Assembly (NCBI GenBank): GCA_001403775.1
Contig: CYUG01000017.1
Span: 279,969-343,968, forward strand
From: Dermabacter indicis
GTDB lineage: Bacteria > Actinomycetota > Actinomycetes > Actinomycetales > Dermabacteraceae
Length of the DNA: 64,000 nucleotides
Direction: 5' to 3'
Shown here: in pieces, positions 16,896-25,322 of the stretch
Numbering within the stretch: position 1 is the stretch's first letter
Layout of the letters: the number at the start of each line of letters is the position of its first letter
The notes under the pieces: model-generated
What the model was told of the DNA's origin: nothing
The model's input: the letters and a program-made list of their open reading frames with translations, nothing else
The model's database searches: none
Position numbers and translations under genes: made by a program

Positions 16896-16962
16896 ATTGA
16901 GGGGGTCGCGGCGCCCCAGTCGCAAAAAGTACGCTTTGCAACACACCGCAGGGGTCGCGACG
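16873..16962. repeat. Two imperfect ~40-bp tandem repeats at the island border
   Basis: Copy 1 (16873-16913) and copy 2 (16924-16962) align over AAAGT..(G)CGTTTTG/GCTTTG..ACACA...GGGGTCGCG(G/A)CG with a period of 49-51 nt. Nothing coding is visible between 16865 and 17076; this region is otherwise featureless. The repeats may be binding sites or a junction of foreign DNA. Confidence 0.5.
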
Positions 16963-17076
16963 CAAGCCTCGGCGAAACTCGCAGACTCAAACACTCCCCG
17001 AAATTGAATATGTCAATCCGGTGACTACGAACGAGCAGCAATCGCCACCGGCACTTATCCGTGCCAGGCGAGCGAT

Positions 17077-18300
17077 CTATTTCTTTGGCTTTGCGCTCTG
17101 TGATCGTTTGGGGATCAAAGTGAGTGTTGGTGTGGCCGTGGTGGAACCCGAGGGGCCGATCTGCCCTGTATGGCGTTGCATGACAGCCTCTCGCATGTAG
17201 GGCATAGCGAACTCAACGCTCCCGTATCCGTAGGGGCGAATGATCCCTTGGCGGATTAACCTGTCTCGATAGACTGACTGGTTGTTGCTGTCGACAGCCA
17301 TGCGTTCCGCAATATCGGAGACGTTCGATGGCCCCTGGTCTTCGGTCATGGCGACAAGGTAGTCAAACTTGCGACCACTCATTGATCGCAGGGTTGGACC
17401 ATGGATGTTGCGAATCATGTCTGCGACCGCTTGGGTTTTGCTCGTGTTCACGTGCTCGAGGGTGAGCGTATTGCCATGTTTGGATTTTTCCCATGCGTAC
17501 GAGCCGATGAGCTGTATGAGGTACGGATACCCCTGAGAGATTTCGCCCGCTGCGCGAGAAGCATCCTCGGTCATTTCTTTGCCGCCATCTTCTGCAGTCG
17601 CACGCAGAACTTCGACGGCCCCTTCAACACCGAGTGATTGCACCTCTACTCGATGTGAACGCCGCAAGAATGTAGTGCCGTCGCTATCAAGCAGATTGTC
17701 AATGCCTTCGGGCGGTCCCGCTGCTGCAAAGGCGATACGTGATCCTTTCCCTTTGTGCCATTGGATGCGCTGTGCGAGTTCGTAGAGTTGCTGTGGCTGC
17801 GCGGACTGCACTTCATCGACAGCGATCATAAGTCCGCCGCCTTGCTTTGTGGCAAGATCTGCGAGGCGCCCCAAGAGCACACCCCAGGTGTCAGGAATAT
17901 CGGCGTACCGTTCGGCGACTTCTCGTGCGGTATTAGTCCCGAAACCCATAAACGAGGTACCGCCAGAAGTAACGCGAGACTCGCTAGCGTCAGGGTCGAG
18001 GCGACGAAGGTGAAATGCTGCACTCGTGCGGATCTCGCCTTCACAAGACTTGCTGCTTGTAAATAGTGGGATGACGGGCCAGCGTCGTTCAGCTTCGGCG
18101 ACATGGACCATTCGCTTGAGAAGGACCGTCTTGCCCATGCCACGCGCCCCCGAGATAAGGACGTTCAAGTGTTCACTCGAGCGCCCATCAAGACCGCGCT
18201 CAAAGTCAGCGACAGGGTTACCATGCACGGCCATGATGCGGGGCACTTCCCCAAACCCCGGCGTATACGGATTGCTCTGGTTGGGCGAGTCAACTTCCAT
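17077..18300 (-). CDS. ORC/Cdc6-like AAA+ ATPase with winged-helix C-terminus
   Basis: A 407-residue P-loop protein. The N-terminal half has Walker A GARGMGKTVLLK, Walker B LMIAVDEVQSAQ, a sensor-1-like AFAAAGPPEG and an arginine-rich FLRRSHRVEVQSL. The helical lid has QGYPYLIQLIG, and the C-terminus (~330-380) looks like a winged helix ending VEFAMPYMREAV, then a low-complexity basic tail. The domain order is that of ORC1/Cdc6-type ATPases found sporadically in bacteria. A paralogue with the same QGYPFMIQLVG and VDFALPYLREYL motifs is at 41176-42333. Both have short direct repeats immediately upstream. Function unknown; replication, defence or a regulatory switch are all open. Confidence 0.72.
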   Translation of the reverse strand: MEVDSPNQSNPYTPGFGEVPRIMAVHGNPVADFERGLDGRSSEHLNVLISGARGMGKTVLLKRMVHVAEAERRWPVIPLFTSSKSCEGEIRTSAAFHLRRLDPDASESRVTSGGTSFMGFGTNTAREVAERYADIPDTWGVLLGRLADLATKQGGGLMIAVDEVQSAQPQQLYELAQRIQWHKGKGSRIAFAAAGPPEGIDNLLDSDGTTFLRRSHRVEVQSLGVEGAVEVLRATAEDGGKEMTEDASRAAGEISQGYPYLIQLIGSYAWEKSKHGNTLTLEHVNTSKTQAVADMIRNIHGPTLRSMSGRKFDYLVAMTEDQGPSNVSDIAERMAVDSNNQSVYRDRLIRQGIIRPYGYGSVEFAMPYMREAVMQRHTGQIGPSGSTTATPTLTLIPKRSQSAKPKK

Positions 18301-18328
18301 ACCCGCGCCCTACCTCAGAGTTAGGGCT

Positions 18329-18370
18329 TGTTAGACACTGTTAACCAACATTCTCTGTTAGAGACTGTTA
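18329..18370. promoter_or_regulatory. Direct repeats upstream of the ORC-like ATPase gene
   Basis: TGTTAGACACTGTTA (18329-18343) and TGTTAGAGACTGTTA (18356-18370) differ at one base and are 27 bp apart, within 70 bp of the ATPase start and 104 bp before the divergent membrane-protein gene. Each repeat itself contains two TGTTA units. They are good candidates for an operator or iteron. Confidence 0.65.
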
Positions 18371-18473
18371 GTGGTTTCAGGCTGTGCACCATGTCACAAA
18401 CAGTGGCTTCATAGGACCGAACTCATCTTCGCGGCACGCACCTTTCGAGGCGTCCGGCTCTGAAGAAGGGAAA

Positions 18474-18923
18474 ATGGACGTGGGTGTACTAGAGACTTTG
18501 CGTGCCAGGCGCGACAAGAAGGATCTCGACGCCTTTCCCGGAAGAATTAACGAGCGATTGTCGAAGCTCGAGCAGCCGGGCGTGAGTAACGATGCAGAAG
18601 AGCAGCTACTGCTGGAATTTCGTAGGCTCGAGCACAGTGATGCTCAAGGGAGCATTGTCGCTCCGATTGGAATTGCCGCTTTCTCCGTCACTCTTGCGGT
18701 CATAGGCCTGATTTCGCGCGAAAAACTTGATTTGACTCCGGTGTGGTCGCTCGCACTGCTTGTCGCGTCCGCAGTCTTCGTGGCTTGTGTCTGCCTACTA
18801 ATCTGGGCCGTCGAAGCGTGCGCCAGGGGGCTCCACATCTCTCAGACTGTGCGAGAAATTCTCGAGGCTAGAGGCATATTAGGCTCAAGCAGAACGCGGA
18901 CCCACGTTGAGAAGTCAACGTAA
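18474..18923 (+). CDS. Two-helix membrane protein of unknown function
   Basis: A 149-residue protein that I do not recognise. Residues 1-60 are hydrophilic and charged (LRARRDKKDLDAFPGRINER). Two membrane helices follow, IVAPIGIAAFSVTLAVIGLI and WSLALLVASAVFVACVCLLI, then a short cytoplasmic-looking tail. The ATG at 18474 is preceded by GAAGAAGGGAAA. It diverges from the ORC-like ATPase over the direct repeats and lies 56 bp before a small RHH gene, inside the acquired region. Confidence 0.65.
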   Translation: MDVGVLETLRARRDKKDLDAFPGRINERLSKLEQPGVSNDAEEQLLLEFRRLEHSDAQGSIVAPIGIAAFSVTLAVIGLISREKLDLTPVWSLALLVASAVFVACVCLLIWAVEACARGLHISQTVREILEARGILGSSRTRTHVEKST

Positions 18924-18979
18924 AAGCCCCAACGAGGCCCTCGGAGAACCCAACTATACGCCAGGAAAGAGGAGGGGGA

Positions 18980-19177
18980 ATGACGACATTTTCATTTGTG
19001 GTCACGGTTCCGGTAGCATTGGGGCGCAAGTTGACCGTCGCAGCGTTCACGCTGCATCGCACCGTGGACGAGGTGGTGGCTGAGGCTCTTCGCTCCTACC
19101 TCGACGAGCTTTTGATCGAATCAGGCGATGCCGAAGCCAACTCTTCTGCGCGAAAGAGGCTGCACCCGCGCACCTAG
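18980..19177 (+). CDS. Small ribbon-helix-helix-like protein
   Basis: A 65-residue protein with a strong GAGGAGGGGG site before its ATG. The pattern strand (FSFVVTVPVA), helix (GRKLTVAAFTLHR), turn, helix (VDEVVAEALRSYLDELL) fits the ribbon-helix-helix fold, though the strand is more hydrophobic than usual. It ends 56 bp before the adhesin start and may regulate it. No toxin-like partner is seen. Confidence 0.55.
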   Translation: MTTFSFVVTVPVALGRKLTVAAFTLHRTVDEVVAEALRSYLDELLIESGDAEANSSARKRLHPRT

Positions 19178-19233
19178 TGCGCAGACCAAGCAGCACTTCC
19201 GTAGTTGCCGAGCTAGAAACTAAGGACTCAAAT

Positions 19234-22200
19234 ATGAAAATGACACCCCCGGCGAGGGAGGGGTTGAGTGCGTCGCCACTTATGAAAGTGTTGGCGCTAT
19301 TCACTCTCGCATTCCTCACCTTATCAATTCTTCAACTACCGGCCGCTAAAGCCGCTGATGGTCGAGATCTCTCCGCAGACCTCATCAAGACTGCCGAGAT
19401 CACCCGTAACAAGGGTGAGCGAGGCGAACCACTTAAGGCTGGTGAGGACGTCTCGTTTAAGTTCACATGGAATTCGTCAACTGTTGAGGGCACAGATAAG
19501 GCCCCCAAAGCAGGCGATTACATCAAGATTGATGCTCCGCAGTGGCTCCGCTTCACTGGGGCAAAAGTCGCCATGAAAGACCCCAATGGCGAAGTTGTCG
19601 CAAACTGCGTCGAGAACCCGACAGACCCCACCTCGGTGACGTGCACTTTCACTGATTACGTTGAAGCAAACCCCGCTAACCTTAAAGGTGAATATTCAAC
19701 CGCCATGTCTGCGCAGGCGGCTCGTGAGGTTACCGACAAGACCTTCAAGGTCGGCCCGGTTGACCTCAACCTCACGAACATCGTTGACCAGGACGCTTCC
19801 GGGGAGATCGTTGGCCCCAAAAAGTCCTGCCACCCCCTGGCAGACGAAGCCTGGAAGGATGGCGGCTGGAATGGCCCTAACGACACCAGTGATGGTCAGG
19901 CAGAACTGTACTGGGCGATCCACACCCCCGGCACCGGTGGCGACATCACTATCACCGACACGCTTTCGAAGCCACAAAAGAAGAAAGTGGTAGTCGTTTA
20001 TGAACGTGAAGGCTCCACCGAAGATGAAGACCACTGCAACTGGTTCGTGCGCGGCAAGTCCCCGGGCGGCGCTTCTACCCCCATCAACGACAAAGTTGAC
20101 ATCTCATGGTCCACGACCGATGACGGTGAAGAAAAGGCTACGGTCACTATTCCTAACTCGGAAAAGGGTAAGCACTACCGTGTCGTGATCTGGTCGTTCG
20201 TTCCCGCCGATGCGTTTAAGTACAACTCGATCGTGCGCAACGAAGCCTTCGTTAACGATCAAAGCGTCGAGGCCAAAACCAGGGCAACGAAAGTCACGAA
20301 CGCCTCAGCATCCGGTAACCCGGATCGTGGCGGCGTGTGGGTCTACAAGGCCCTTAGTGGCGATGCAAAGTCGCTCGTTCCCTCCACCGATTCCTACAAG
20401 GTGAAGGCGACGTGGACGCAGGACGGAACTGAGCACACGGAGGAGCTCACGGTAAAGCCGGGAGAGACCCCAGCGAAACTTGAGAACCTTCCTAAAGATA
20501 CTGAAGTCACGTTGAGTGAGCTCCAGCCTGCTGACACATCGTCGTACTCGTGGGGAGATCCCGTGTTTGCCGACGGTAAGTATGGCACTGCCACGTCAGA
20601 TCAGGTTGCGGTTTCTGCGGATAAGCAAAGCGCTGTCGTGACAATTAAGGGTGGGGAAAACTGGCCCATTCAAGTCACCAACACCGCCACCAAGCCGAAG
20701 GTCGGCAAGTTCTCGGTTACGAAGAACGTGGATGACCCTGATGCTGTCGCCGCAGACAAAACTTTCACGTTCAACTACACGTGTACTCTCGAGGGCCAAC
20801 CAGACGTCACTGGCACGCTCGATGTGAAGGCCGGTGAAACCGCGACCTCTGAAGATATGCTCGAGGGCTATGAGTGTGTCGTGAAGGAAGACACCGATGC
20901 TGCGGAGGTCGATGGGGCAACGCTGACGACTGAAGGCGGTGATCCTGTCACCATCGTGGCGGATAAGACTGTCGATACCATCGTTACAAACACCTACTCT
21001 CGAGATCTCACCACGTTCACCGTGACGAAGAAGCTCGAGGGCTCGACCCAGAACCTCCCTGAGGATCTCACCTTCGATGGCACGTACACGGTGACGACTC
21101 CCGATGGGCAGGAGATCGATGGCACTTTCTCGTTGCATGCAGGTGAAACTTTCACTAGCGAGGCTTACCCGACTGGGTCGACCGTGAAGCTGAATGAGAC
21201 GAAGCCGACTGCGCCCGCGAACATCGCGTGGGATGAGCCTGACTTCTCGGTTAATGATTTCGTTCTCGAGAAGGACACAGTCACCGATGTGACTTTGACC
21301 AATACTGCTCACTCGCAGATGGGCGAGTTCTCGGTCGTGAAGGAGCTCCAGGGGACCGAGGCTGCCAAGGCCCTCGTCCCCGACGATGCATCGTTTACGT
21401 TCGATTACACCTACCCTGCTGGTCCGGGCTTCGATGCGGGCAGTGGCACGCTTACGGTGAAGGCCGATGGTGAAGCGGTCACGAGTGACCCGGTTCCGGT
21501 TGGTGCTGAGGTCACGCTCACCGAGCAGGCCCCTGAGGCTGTTGAGGGACTCGCGTGGGGCACTCCGAAGTTCACTCCTGAGACCTTCACTGTTGAGAAG
21601 GATCAGGTTGTGAACGTGGAGGTCGCCAACCCGGTCACGGAAACGCTAGGAAAATTCTCGATCGTCAAGAATGTTTCTGGCGATGGTTCCCACCTCATCC
21701 CTGAGGGAACAAAGTTCTCAGTGGCATACACCTGGCAGACCCCAGATGGCGAGAAGGGCGATGGTGTCGTGGATGTTGTTGCCGGCGGCGATCCTGTTGT
21801 CGTCGACTCGATTCCTGGCGGTGCAACTGTGACTCTCGCTGAGAACGAAGCTCCCGAGATCGAGGGCGTTCAGTGGCTTGATCCTCAGTTCTCCGACAAT
21901 GGTTTTAGTGTCATTGCAGGCGAGACTGTGGCGATCGATCTCGATAACCCGACTCAGCTGAAGCAGGGCGCTTTCGCGATGCATAAGCGTGTCGACGGAA
22001 GTGGCGCTTCAAAGGTTCCTTCTGATGCAGAGTTCACCGTCCACTACTCCTACCCCGCCGGGGAGGGATTTGAGGCTGGTGAGGGAACTATCGCTCTCAA
22101 GGCCGACGGTACGCCAGTTCAGTCGCCGGCTCTGCCCTATGGTGCAGTTGTGTCCTTTGATGAGGCCACGCCTGTGGAAATTGATGGTGCACGGTGGAAG

Positions 22201-22491
22201 GGTGGCTCATTTAGTGCCGATACCGTCACTGTTGGGGACGGGACGGTAGCCGAGGTTGTTCTTACGAACACCTACGACGATGTTCCTCCTCCGTCGACGC
22301 CTGAGCAGCCCACGCCGGGCACTCCTGAGCAGCCGACACCGGAGGCTCCCGCCAATTCGCAGCCGCGCCGCTCCGTGCCTCTTCCTCGTACGGGTGCTGA
22401 AATTGCCGCGGCAGCTTCCCTTGGAGCGCTGCTCCTTGGTTCGGGTGCGGCGGTCTCTGTTGCTTCTCGTCGTCGTAGCAACCGGAAGTAA
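19234..22491 (+). CDS. LPRTG-anchored surface adhesin with repeated Ig-like (DUF5979-type) domains
   Basis: A 1085-residue secreted protein. A signal peptide (LMKVLALFTLAFLTLSILQL, cleavage after AKA) is followed by an N-terminal adhesin-like beta domain (~40-370) resembling bacterial Ig-like adhesin heads. Then come about six ~105-residue repeats, each opening like GKFSVTKNV or GEFSVVKEL, with FTFDYTY in the middle and a VTNT/LTNT-type end. A Pro/Thr/Glu stalk (STPEQPTPGTPEQPTPEAP), the sortase signal LPRTGAEI, a membrane helix and an RRR tail close it. Sortase would link it to peptidoglycan. The ATG at 19234 has AAGGA upstream; a GTG at 19177 would add a non-signal extension. Codon use is visibly less GC-rich than the core genes. 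Confidence 0.88.
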   Translation: MKMTPPAREGLSASPLMKVLALFTLAFLTLSILQLPAAKAADGRDLSADLIKTAEITRNKGERGEPLKAGEDVSFKFTWNSSTVEGTDKAPKAGDYIKIDAPQWLRFTGAKVAMKDPNGEVVANCVENPTDPTSVTCTFTDYVEANPANLKGEYSTAMSAQAAREVTDKTFKVGPVDLNLTNIVDQDASGEIVGPKKSCHPLADEAWKDGGWNGPNDTSDGQAELYWAIHTPGTGGDITITDTLSKPQKKKVVVVYEREGSTEDEDHCNWFVRGKSPGGASTPINDKVDISWSTTDDGEEKATVTIPNSEKGKHYRVVIWSFVPADAFKYNSIVRNEAFVNDQSVEAKTRATKVTNASASGNPDRGGVWVYKALSGDAKSLVPSTDSYKVKATWTQDGTEHTEELTVKPGETPAKLENLPKDTEVTLSELQPADTSSYSWGDPVFADGKYGTATSDQVAVSADKQSAVVTIKGGENWPIQVTNTATKPKVGKFSVTKNVDDPDAVAADKTFTFNYTCTLEGQPDVTGTLDVKAGETATSEDMLEGYECVVKEDTDAAEVDGATLTTEGGDPVTIVADKTVDTIVTNTYSRDLTTFTVTKKLEGSTQNLPEDLTFDGTYTVTTPDGQEIDGTFSLHAGETFTSEAYPTGSTVKLNETKPTAPANIAWDEPDFSVNDFVLEKDTVTDVTLTNTAHSQMGEFSVVKELQGTEAAKALVPDDASFTFDYTYPAGPGFDAGSGTLTVKADGEAVTSDPVPVGAEVTLTEQAPEAVEGLAWGTPKFTPETFTVEKDQVVNVEVANPVTETLGKFSIVKNVSGDGSHLIPEGTKFSVAYTWQTPDGEKGDGVVDVVAGGDPVVVDSIPGGATVTLAENEAPEIEGVQWLDPQFSDNGFSVIAGETVAIDLDNPTQLKQGAFAMHKRVDGSGASKVPSDAEFTVHYSYPAGEGFEAGEGTIALKADGTPVQSPALPYGAVVSFDEATPVEIDGARWKGGSFSADTVTVGDGTVAEVVLTNTYDDVPPPSTPEQPTPGTPEQPTPEAPANSQPRRSVPLPRTGAEIAAAASLGALLLGSGAAVSVASRRRSNRK

Positions 22492-22916
22492 CCGAGCTGT
22501 CAAAGGACTCTTCTAAGTCCAACACTCAAGGGGCCCGTCAAATTTTTGGCGGGCCCCTTGCCTATCCCCCGCCACCCCTACGATGCTGTTGTGCAGGAGC
22601 GGGCGCTTGGATAGCGGGAAATTTTCTTTTGTTGGAGATCCGCAGCTCGTACACGGTTTCGCATGCGGGAGACGTTGTGTGTCTCGAGGGGTAGTAGAGG
22701 CATTGAGCGCTGCTACTCCCCAAGTTTTACCGGGATCGAGTGATTTCACGATGGAGTGAGTGCGCATCGTGAGCTTTTGCGGATTGTATGTGGCGCCTAG
22801 ATGATCGATGCAGGCAAGAAGTGCGTTGCCGGTGGTGTCGAGGAAGATCTCTCTCGCCATCTGGTCGAATACGCCAGGCCGCGTCTAGGGCGGTTGCAGA
22901 GCCGTGGTGGGTCTAT
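22492..22916. other. 425-bp gap with no secure gene
   Basis: Besides the adhesin terminator it holds one minus-strand frame (22513-22860, 115 codons) that I do not recognise: its start MAREIFLDTTGNALLACIDH looks protein-like, but its 3' end runs through the terminator and there is no clear ribosome site. It may be a decayed plasmid gene. Confidence 0.35.
22526..22562 (+). terminator. Terminator after the adhesin gene
   Basis: AAGGGGCCCG (22528-22537) and CGGGCCCCTT (22550-22559) form a perfect 10-bp stem around a T-rich loop, 37 bp after the adhesin stop. Confidence 0.85.
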
Positions 22917-23234
22917 CTACTGGTCATCAAGGTCTGCGCGATATTTGACGGCGGTAGCGGCCTGGTCTTTGTAGTACTTGGTGATGATGTCTGCGTTTTT
23001 CTTGAGCATGGCCTCTACAGCTTCGACGACCAGGTCGCGCTGTGTTTCACCCATCGCGCGTGCGGCACCTGCCAAGCGGTCGCGGAAATTCTGGTCAACC
23101 GCGAAGGTCAACTGTACGCGTTTTTCTGGCTTGTCTTTGCGGAATGTTTCGCCAAGGGTGACGACTTCTTGGTCGTTATCGCGGTTGCGGGGTGTGAAGC
23201 GGTTACTCGCGGCCGCACTGTTCTTTTTCACCAT
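22917..23234 (-). CDS. Small ParB-like partition protein (RHH type)
   Basis: A 105-residue basic protein whose start overlaps the end of the parA remnant by a few bases, the usual order parA then small parB/parG-type gene in plasmid partition operons. The N-terminal third is unstructured and basic (SNRFTPRNRDNDQE); the C-terminal part (KRVQLTFAVDQNFRDRLAG, ETQRDLVVEAVEAMLKK) has the strand-helix-helix outline of ribbon-helix-helix centromere-binding proteins. It would bind a centromere-like site and the ParA ATPase, but its partner here is broken. Confidence 0.68.
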   Translation of the reverse strand: MVKKNSAAASNRFTPRNRDNDQEVVTLGETFRKDKPEKRVQLTFAVDQNFRDRLAGAARAMGETQRDLVVEAVEAMLKKNADIITKYYKDQAATAVKYRADLDDQ

Positions 23235-23665
23235 TGCATTGCCTCCTTGAGTTCGGTCAGCACTTCGTCATAGTTATGCATCTCGGGACCTGGGACTGTG
23301 CCGACGGCACGACCAATGTCGGCTCTGAACGGAATAAAGGTCTCGAAGTAGCTCACGCCTTGAGCGTCTAAAGCACTAAACGCCCCACGTTGATCGATGG
23401 TGTTAGATGTTGGCGATTGCGTGATGAGGACGATGGCCTCACCGTACCGGCACGCCACGCGCTCTGTTGCCCACATGCGCTGCATGTCCGCTGTGGTTGT
23501 ACGGGTCGGGATGATGGTGACGTCCGCGAGGCCTAGCGCTGCGTCAGTGAACCCTTTTCCCTCCCCGGTTCCGTATCAATGACCGCCCAGTCGTAGCGGC
23601 TGATTCTGCGCTTGAGGTTGGACTGGTTGGCGCTATCAACGTCGAAAGGTAGGGGCGTGCCATCT
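23228..23665 (-). pseudogene. parA: Plasmid-type ParA ATPase gene, 5'-truncated by an IS and frameshifted
   Basis: Two minus-strand frames join into one ParA C-terminal two thirds: the first gives TPLPFDVDSANQSNLKRRIS and YDWAVIDTEPG (the Walker-B-like strand), the second TTADMQRMWATERVACRYGE, ITQSPTSNT and a normal end. Adding one G in the C4/G4 tract (23563-23566, plus strand) restores PGEGKGFTDAALGLADV between them. The N-terminus with the Walker A motif is missing because an IS6-family copy starts at 23666. It marks this part of the island as former plasmid DNA. Confidence 0.8.
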
Positions 23666-24508
23666 GGTGCTGTTGCAAAGTTGGGGCAGTAGGAAGAGCG
23701 ACGTGAAATATTCACAGCCATGGGTATCTTCTCCGGTCGGCATTTCCCCCGTGACATCATTCTGTGGGCAGTGCGGTGGTACTGCCGCTACGGGGTGAGC
23801 TACCGCGATCTGGAGGAAATGATGACCGAGCGGGGCGTGCCGGTCGATCACACCACGATCTACCGCTGGGTCCAGAAATACGCCCCTGAGCTGGACAAGC
23901 AAACACGGTGGTACCGACAGGTAGCTGACTGGCAGGCCAGTTCCTGGCGGGTGGATGAGACCTATATCCGGGTCGGCGGCAGGTGGTGCTACCTCTATCG
24001 GGCGATCACCGCCGGTGGCCAGACCCTGGACTTTTACCTCTCTCCAAAGCGGAACGTGGCCGCAGCGAAGCGTTTCCTGGCCAAGGCCCTCAGATCCAAT
24101 GCGTCAGCCGGGTATCCCAGAGTGATCAACACCGATAAAGCACCCTCCCTAGCCAGGGCAATCGCCGAGTTGAAATCAGAGGGAATCTGCCCGCCAACAG
24201 TGGAACACCGGCAGGTGAAATACCTCAACAACATCCTGGAAGGCGACCATGGTCGGCTGAAGCGGATCCTCGGGCCGAAAGACGCGTTTAAGAACCGGAC
24301 ATCTGCATATCGGACGTTGAAAGGGATGGAGGCGATGCACTCATTGCGGAAAGGGCAAGGCGCGGTGTTTGCCTACGGGCAACCGAACCCGGACGCGGTG
24401 ATCGTCAACCGGGTCTTCGAGACGGCCTAACAACGCCCACACGCAGCGGCCATCAGGGAATGAGAAACTGAGTCTTCGCTGCTCTCCGCCCAACTTTGCA
24501 ACGGCACC
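23666..24508 (+). mobile_element. IS6-family insertion sequence, copy 1
   Basis: An 843-bp element whose ends are GGTGCTGTTGCAAAGTTGGG at left and, inverted, GGTGCCGTTGCAAAGTTGGG at right, closely matching the GGC..TGTTGCAAAG ends of the IS6/IS26 family. It contains one transposase gene. The flanking 8-mers (TGCCATCT left, CATACGAG right) do not match, so no target duplication marks a simple insertion; rearrangement between copies is likely. It cuts parA. Confidence 0.88.
23720..24430 (+). CDS. IS6-family transposase, copy 1
   Basis: A 236-residue DDE transposase. HTH region near RYGVSYRDLEEMMTERGVPV; catalytic residues are likely Asp in WRVDETYI, Asp in VINTDKAP and Glu in NNILEGDHGRLK. The Gly/Tyr variant of this copy (SGRHF, WCYLY) distinguishes it from copy 2. 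Full length and apparently functional; IS6 enzymes form cointegrates and direct IS-flanked arrays, as seen here. Confidence 0.93.
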   Translation: MGIFSGRHFPRDIILWAVRWYCRYGVSYRDLEEMMTERGVPVDHTTIYRWVQKYAPELDKQTRWYRQVADWQASSWRVDETYIRVGGRWCYLYRAITAGGQTLDFYLSPKRNVAAAKRFLAKALRSNASAGYPRVINTDKAPSLARAIAELKSEGICPPTVEHRQVKYLNNILEGDHGRLKRILGPKDAFKNRTSAYRTLKGMEAMHSLRKGQGAVFAYGQPNPDAVIVNRVFETA

Positions 24509-24590
24509 CATACGAGCCAGGTGCGCGTCATGCGGGCAGCCCATTCAACAACGGCTGCACCAGTCGACGCTGCGTCGGTCGCGGCCTGTG

Positions 24591-24613
24591 TTTGTTTTGT
24601 ACTCCATAGTCCA
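24591..24613 (+). promoter_or_regulatory. Candidate TetR operator, copy 1
   Basis: TTTGTTTTGTACTCCATAGT followed by CCA lies 22 bp before the TetR start. The same pattern TTTnTTTTGTACT-N6-TCCA recurs before the MFS gene (25284-25306), suggesting a shared operator/promoter box bound by the TetR protein. Confidence 0.6.
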
Positions 24614-24634
24614 TCAACTGCTAGCATCGCGGAC

Positions 24635-25237
24635 ATGGGTAGACCACGAACGTTTGACGAGGCGACAGTGCTGGATGCCGCGGCCGCGCAGTTCAGGGTG
24701 CGTGGATTCGCGGACACGTCGACTGAGCAGTTGTGCGCGGCGGCCGGGGTGCGGCGGAGCAGCCTGTACAACGCCTTCGACTCCAAGGATGAGCTGTTCG
24801 TTCGAGCACTGGAGCGCTATGTCGAGGTCACTGGTGAGAGTCAGGAGGCGGTGCTCGCCGATGCCGAACTGGATGGCTTCGCACGCGTGAGCGGTGTTCT
24901 GAATCTCATGATCGCCGAGGAGTACGAGGCGTCCACTGAAGGGCACGCGGCCGGGTGCATGGTCGTGACGACACGCATGACGCCGGACCGCGGCAGTCAG
25001 GACCCGCGCGTCGCCCGCATCCTCGACCGTGCACTGGGACGCCAGCTCGCTATGCTGGAGCACGCCGTCAGGGCCGGCAGGTTCGACGGCAGCCTCCGGC
25101 CGGACCTGGACGCTCGGGACACCGCACTGCTGGTCGTCACCCTGATCTCAGGGATTCGCGTCATGGCACAGGCCGGCTCCGCACCCGAGGAACTGCGGCG
25201 GATCGTCGCACTCGGCCTCAGTGCCCTGACACCTTGA
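24635..25237 (+). CDS. TetR/AcrR-family regulator
   Basis: A 200-residue protein with a typical N-terminal HTH: FDEATVLDAAAAQFRVRGFA, TSTEQLCAAAGVRRSSLYNAF, DSKDELFVRALERYV. The C-terminal ligand domain resembles regulators in which CMVVTT and RVARILDR motifs occur. The ATG at 24635 fits the family start MGRPRTF. It precedes an MFS exporter (85 bp) with which it shares an upstream box, so local repression of efflux is likely. Confidence 0.86.
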   Translation: MGRPRTFDEATVLDAAAAQFRVRGFADTSTEQLCAAAGVRRSSLYNAFDSKDELFVRALERYVEVTGESQEAVLADAELDGFARVSGVLNLMIAEEYEASTEGHAAGCMVVTTRMTPDRGSQDPRVARILDRALGRQLAMLEHAVRAGRFDGSLRPDLDARDTALLVVTLISGIRVMAQAGSAPEELRRIVALGLSALTP

Positions 25238-25283
25238 TACGCCACTACTGAGAAATCCGTGAGCTGTCGGGCTCACCTGCACC

Positions 25284-25306
25284 TTTATTTTGTACTAGAG
25301 AATCCA
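25284..25306 (+). promoter_or_regulatory. Candidate TetR operator, copy 2, before the MFS gene
   Basis: TTTATTTTGTACTAGAGAAT followed by CCA lies 16 bp before the transporter start and matches the box before the TetR gene at 17 of 23 positions, including TTTTGTACT and TCCA. Confidence 0.6.
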
Positions 25307-25322
25307 CATTGGAGACCGAGCA

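Noticed and set aside
23658-24516. Target-site duplication around IS6 copy 1
   Set aside because: The flanking 8-mers TGCCATCT and CATACGAG differ, as do the flanks of copy 2 and the cross-combinations.
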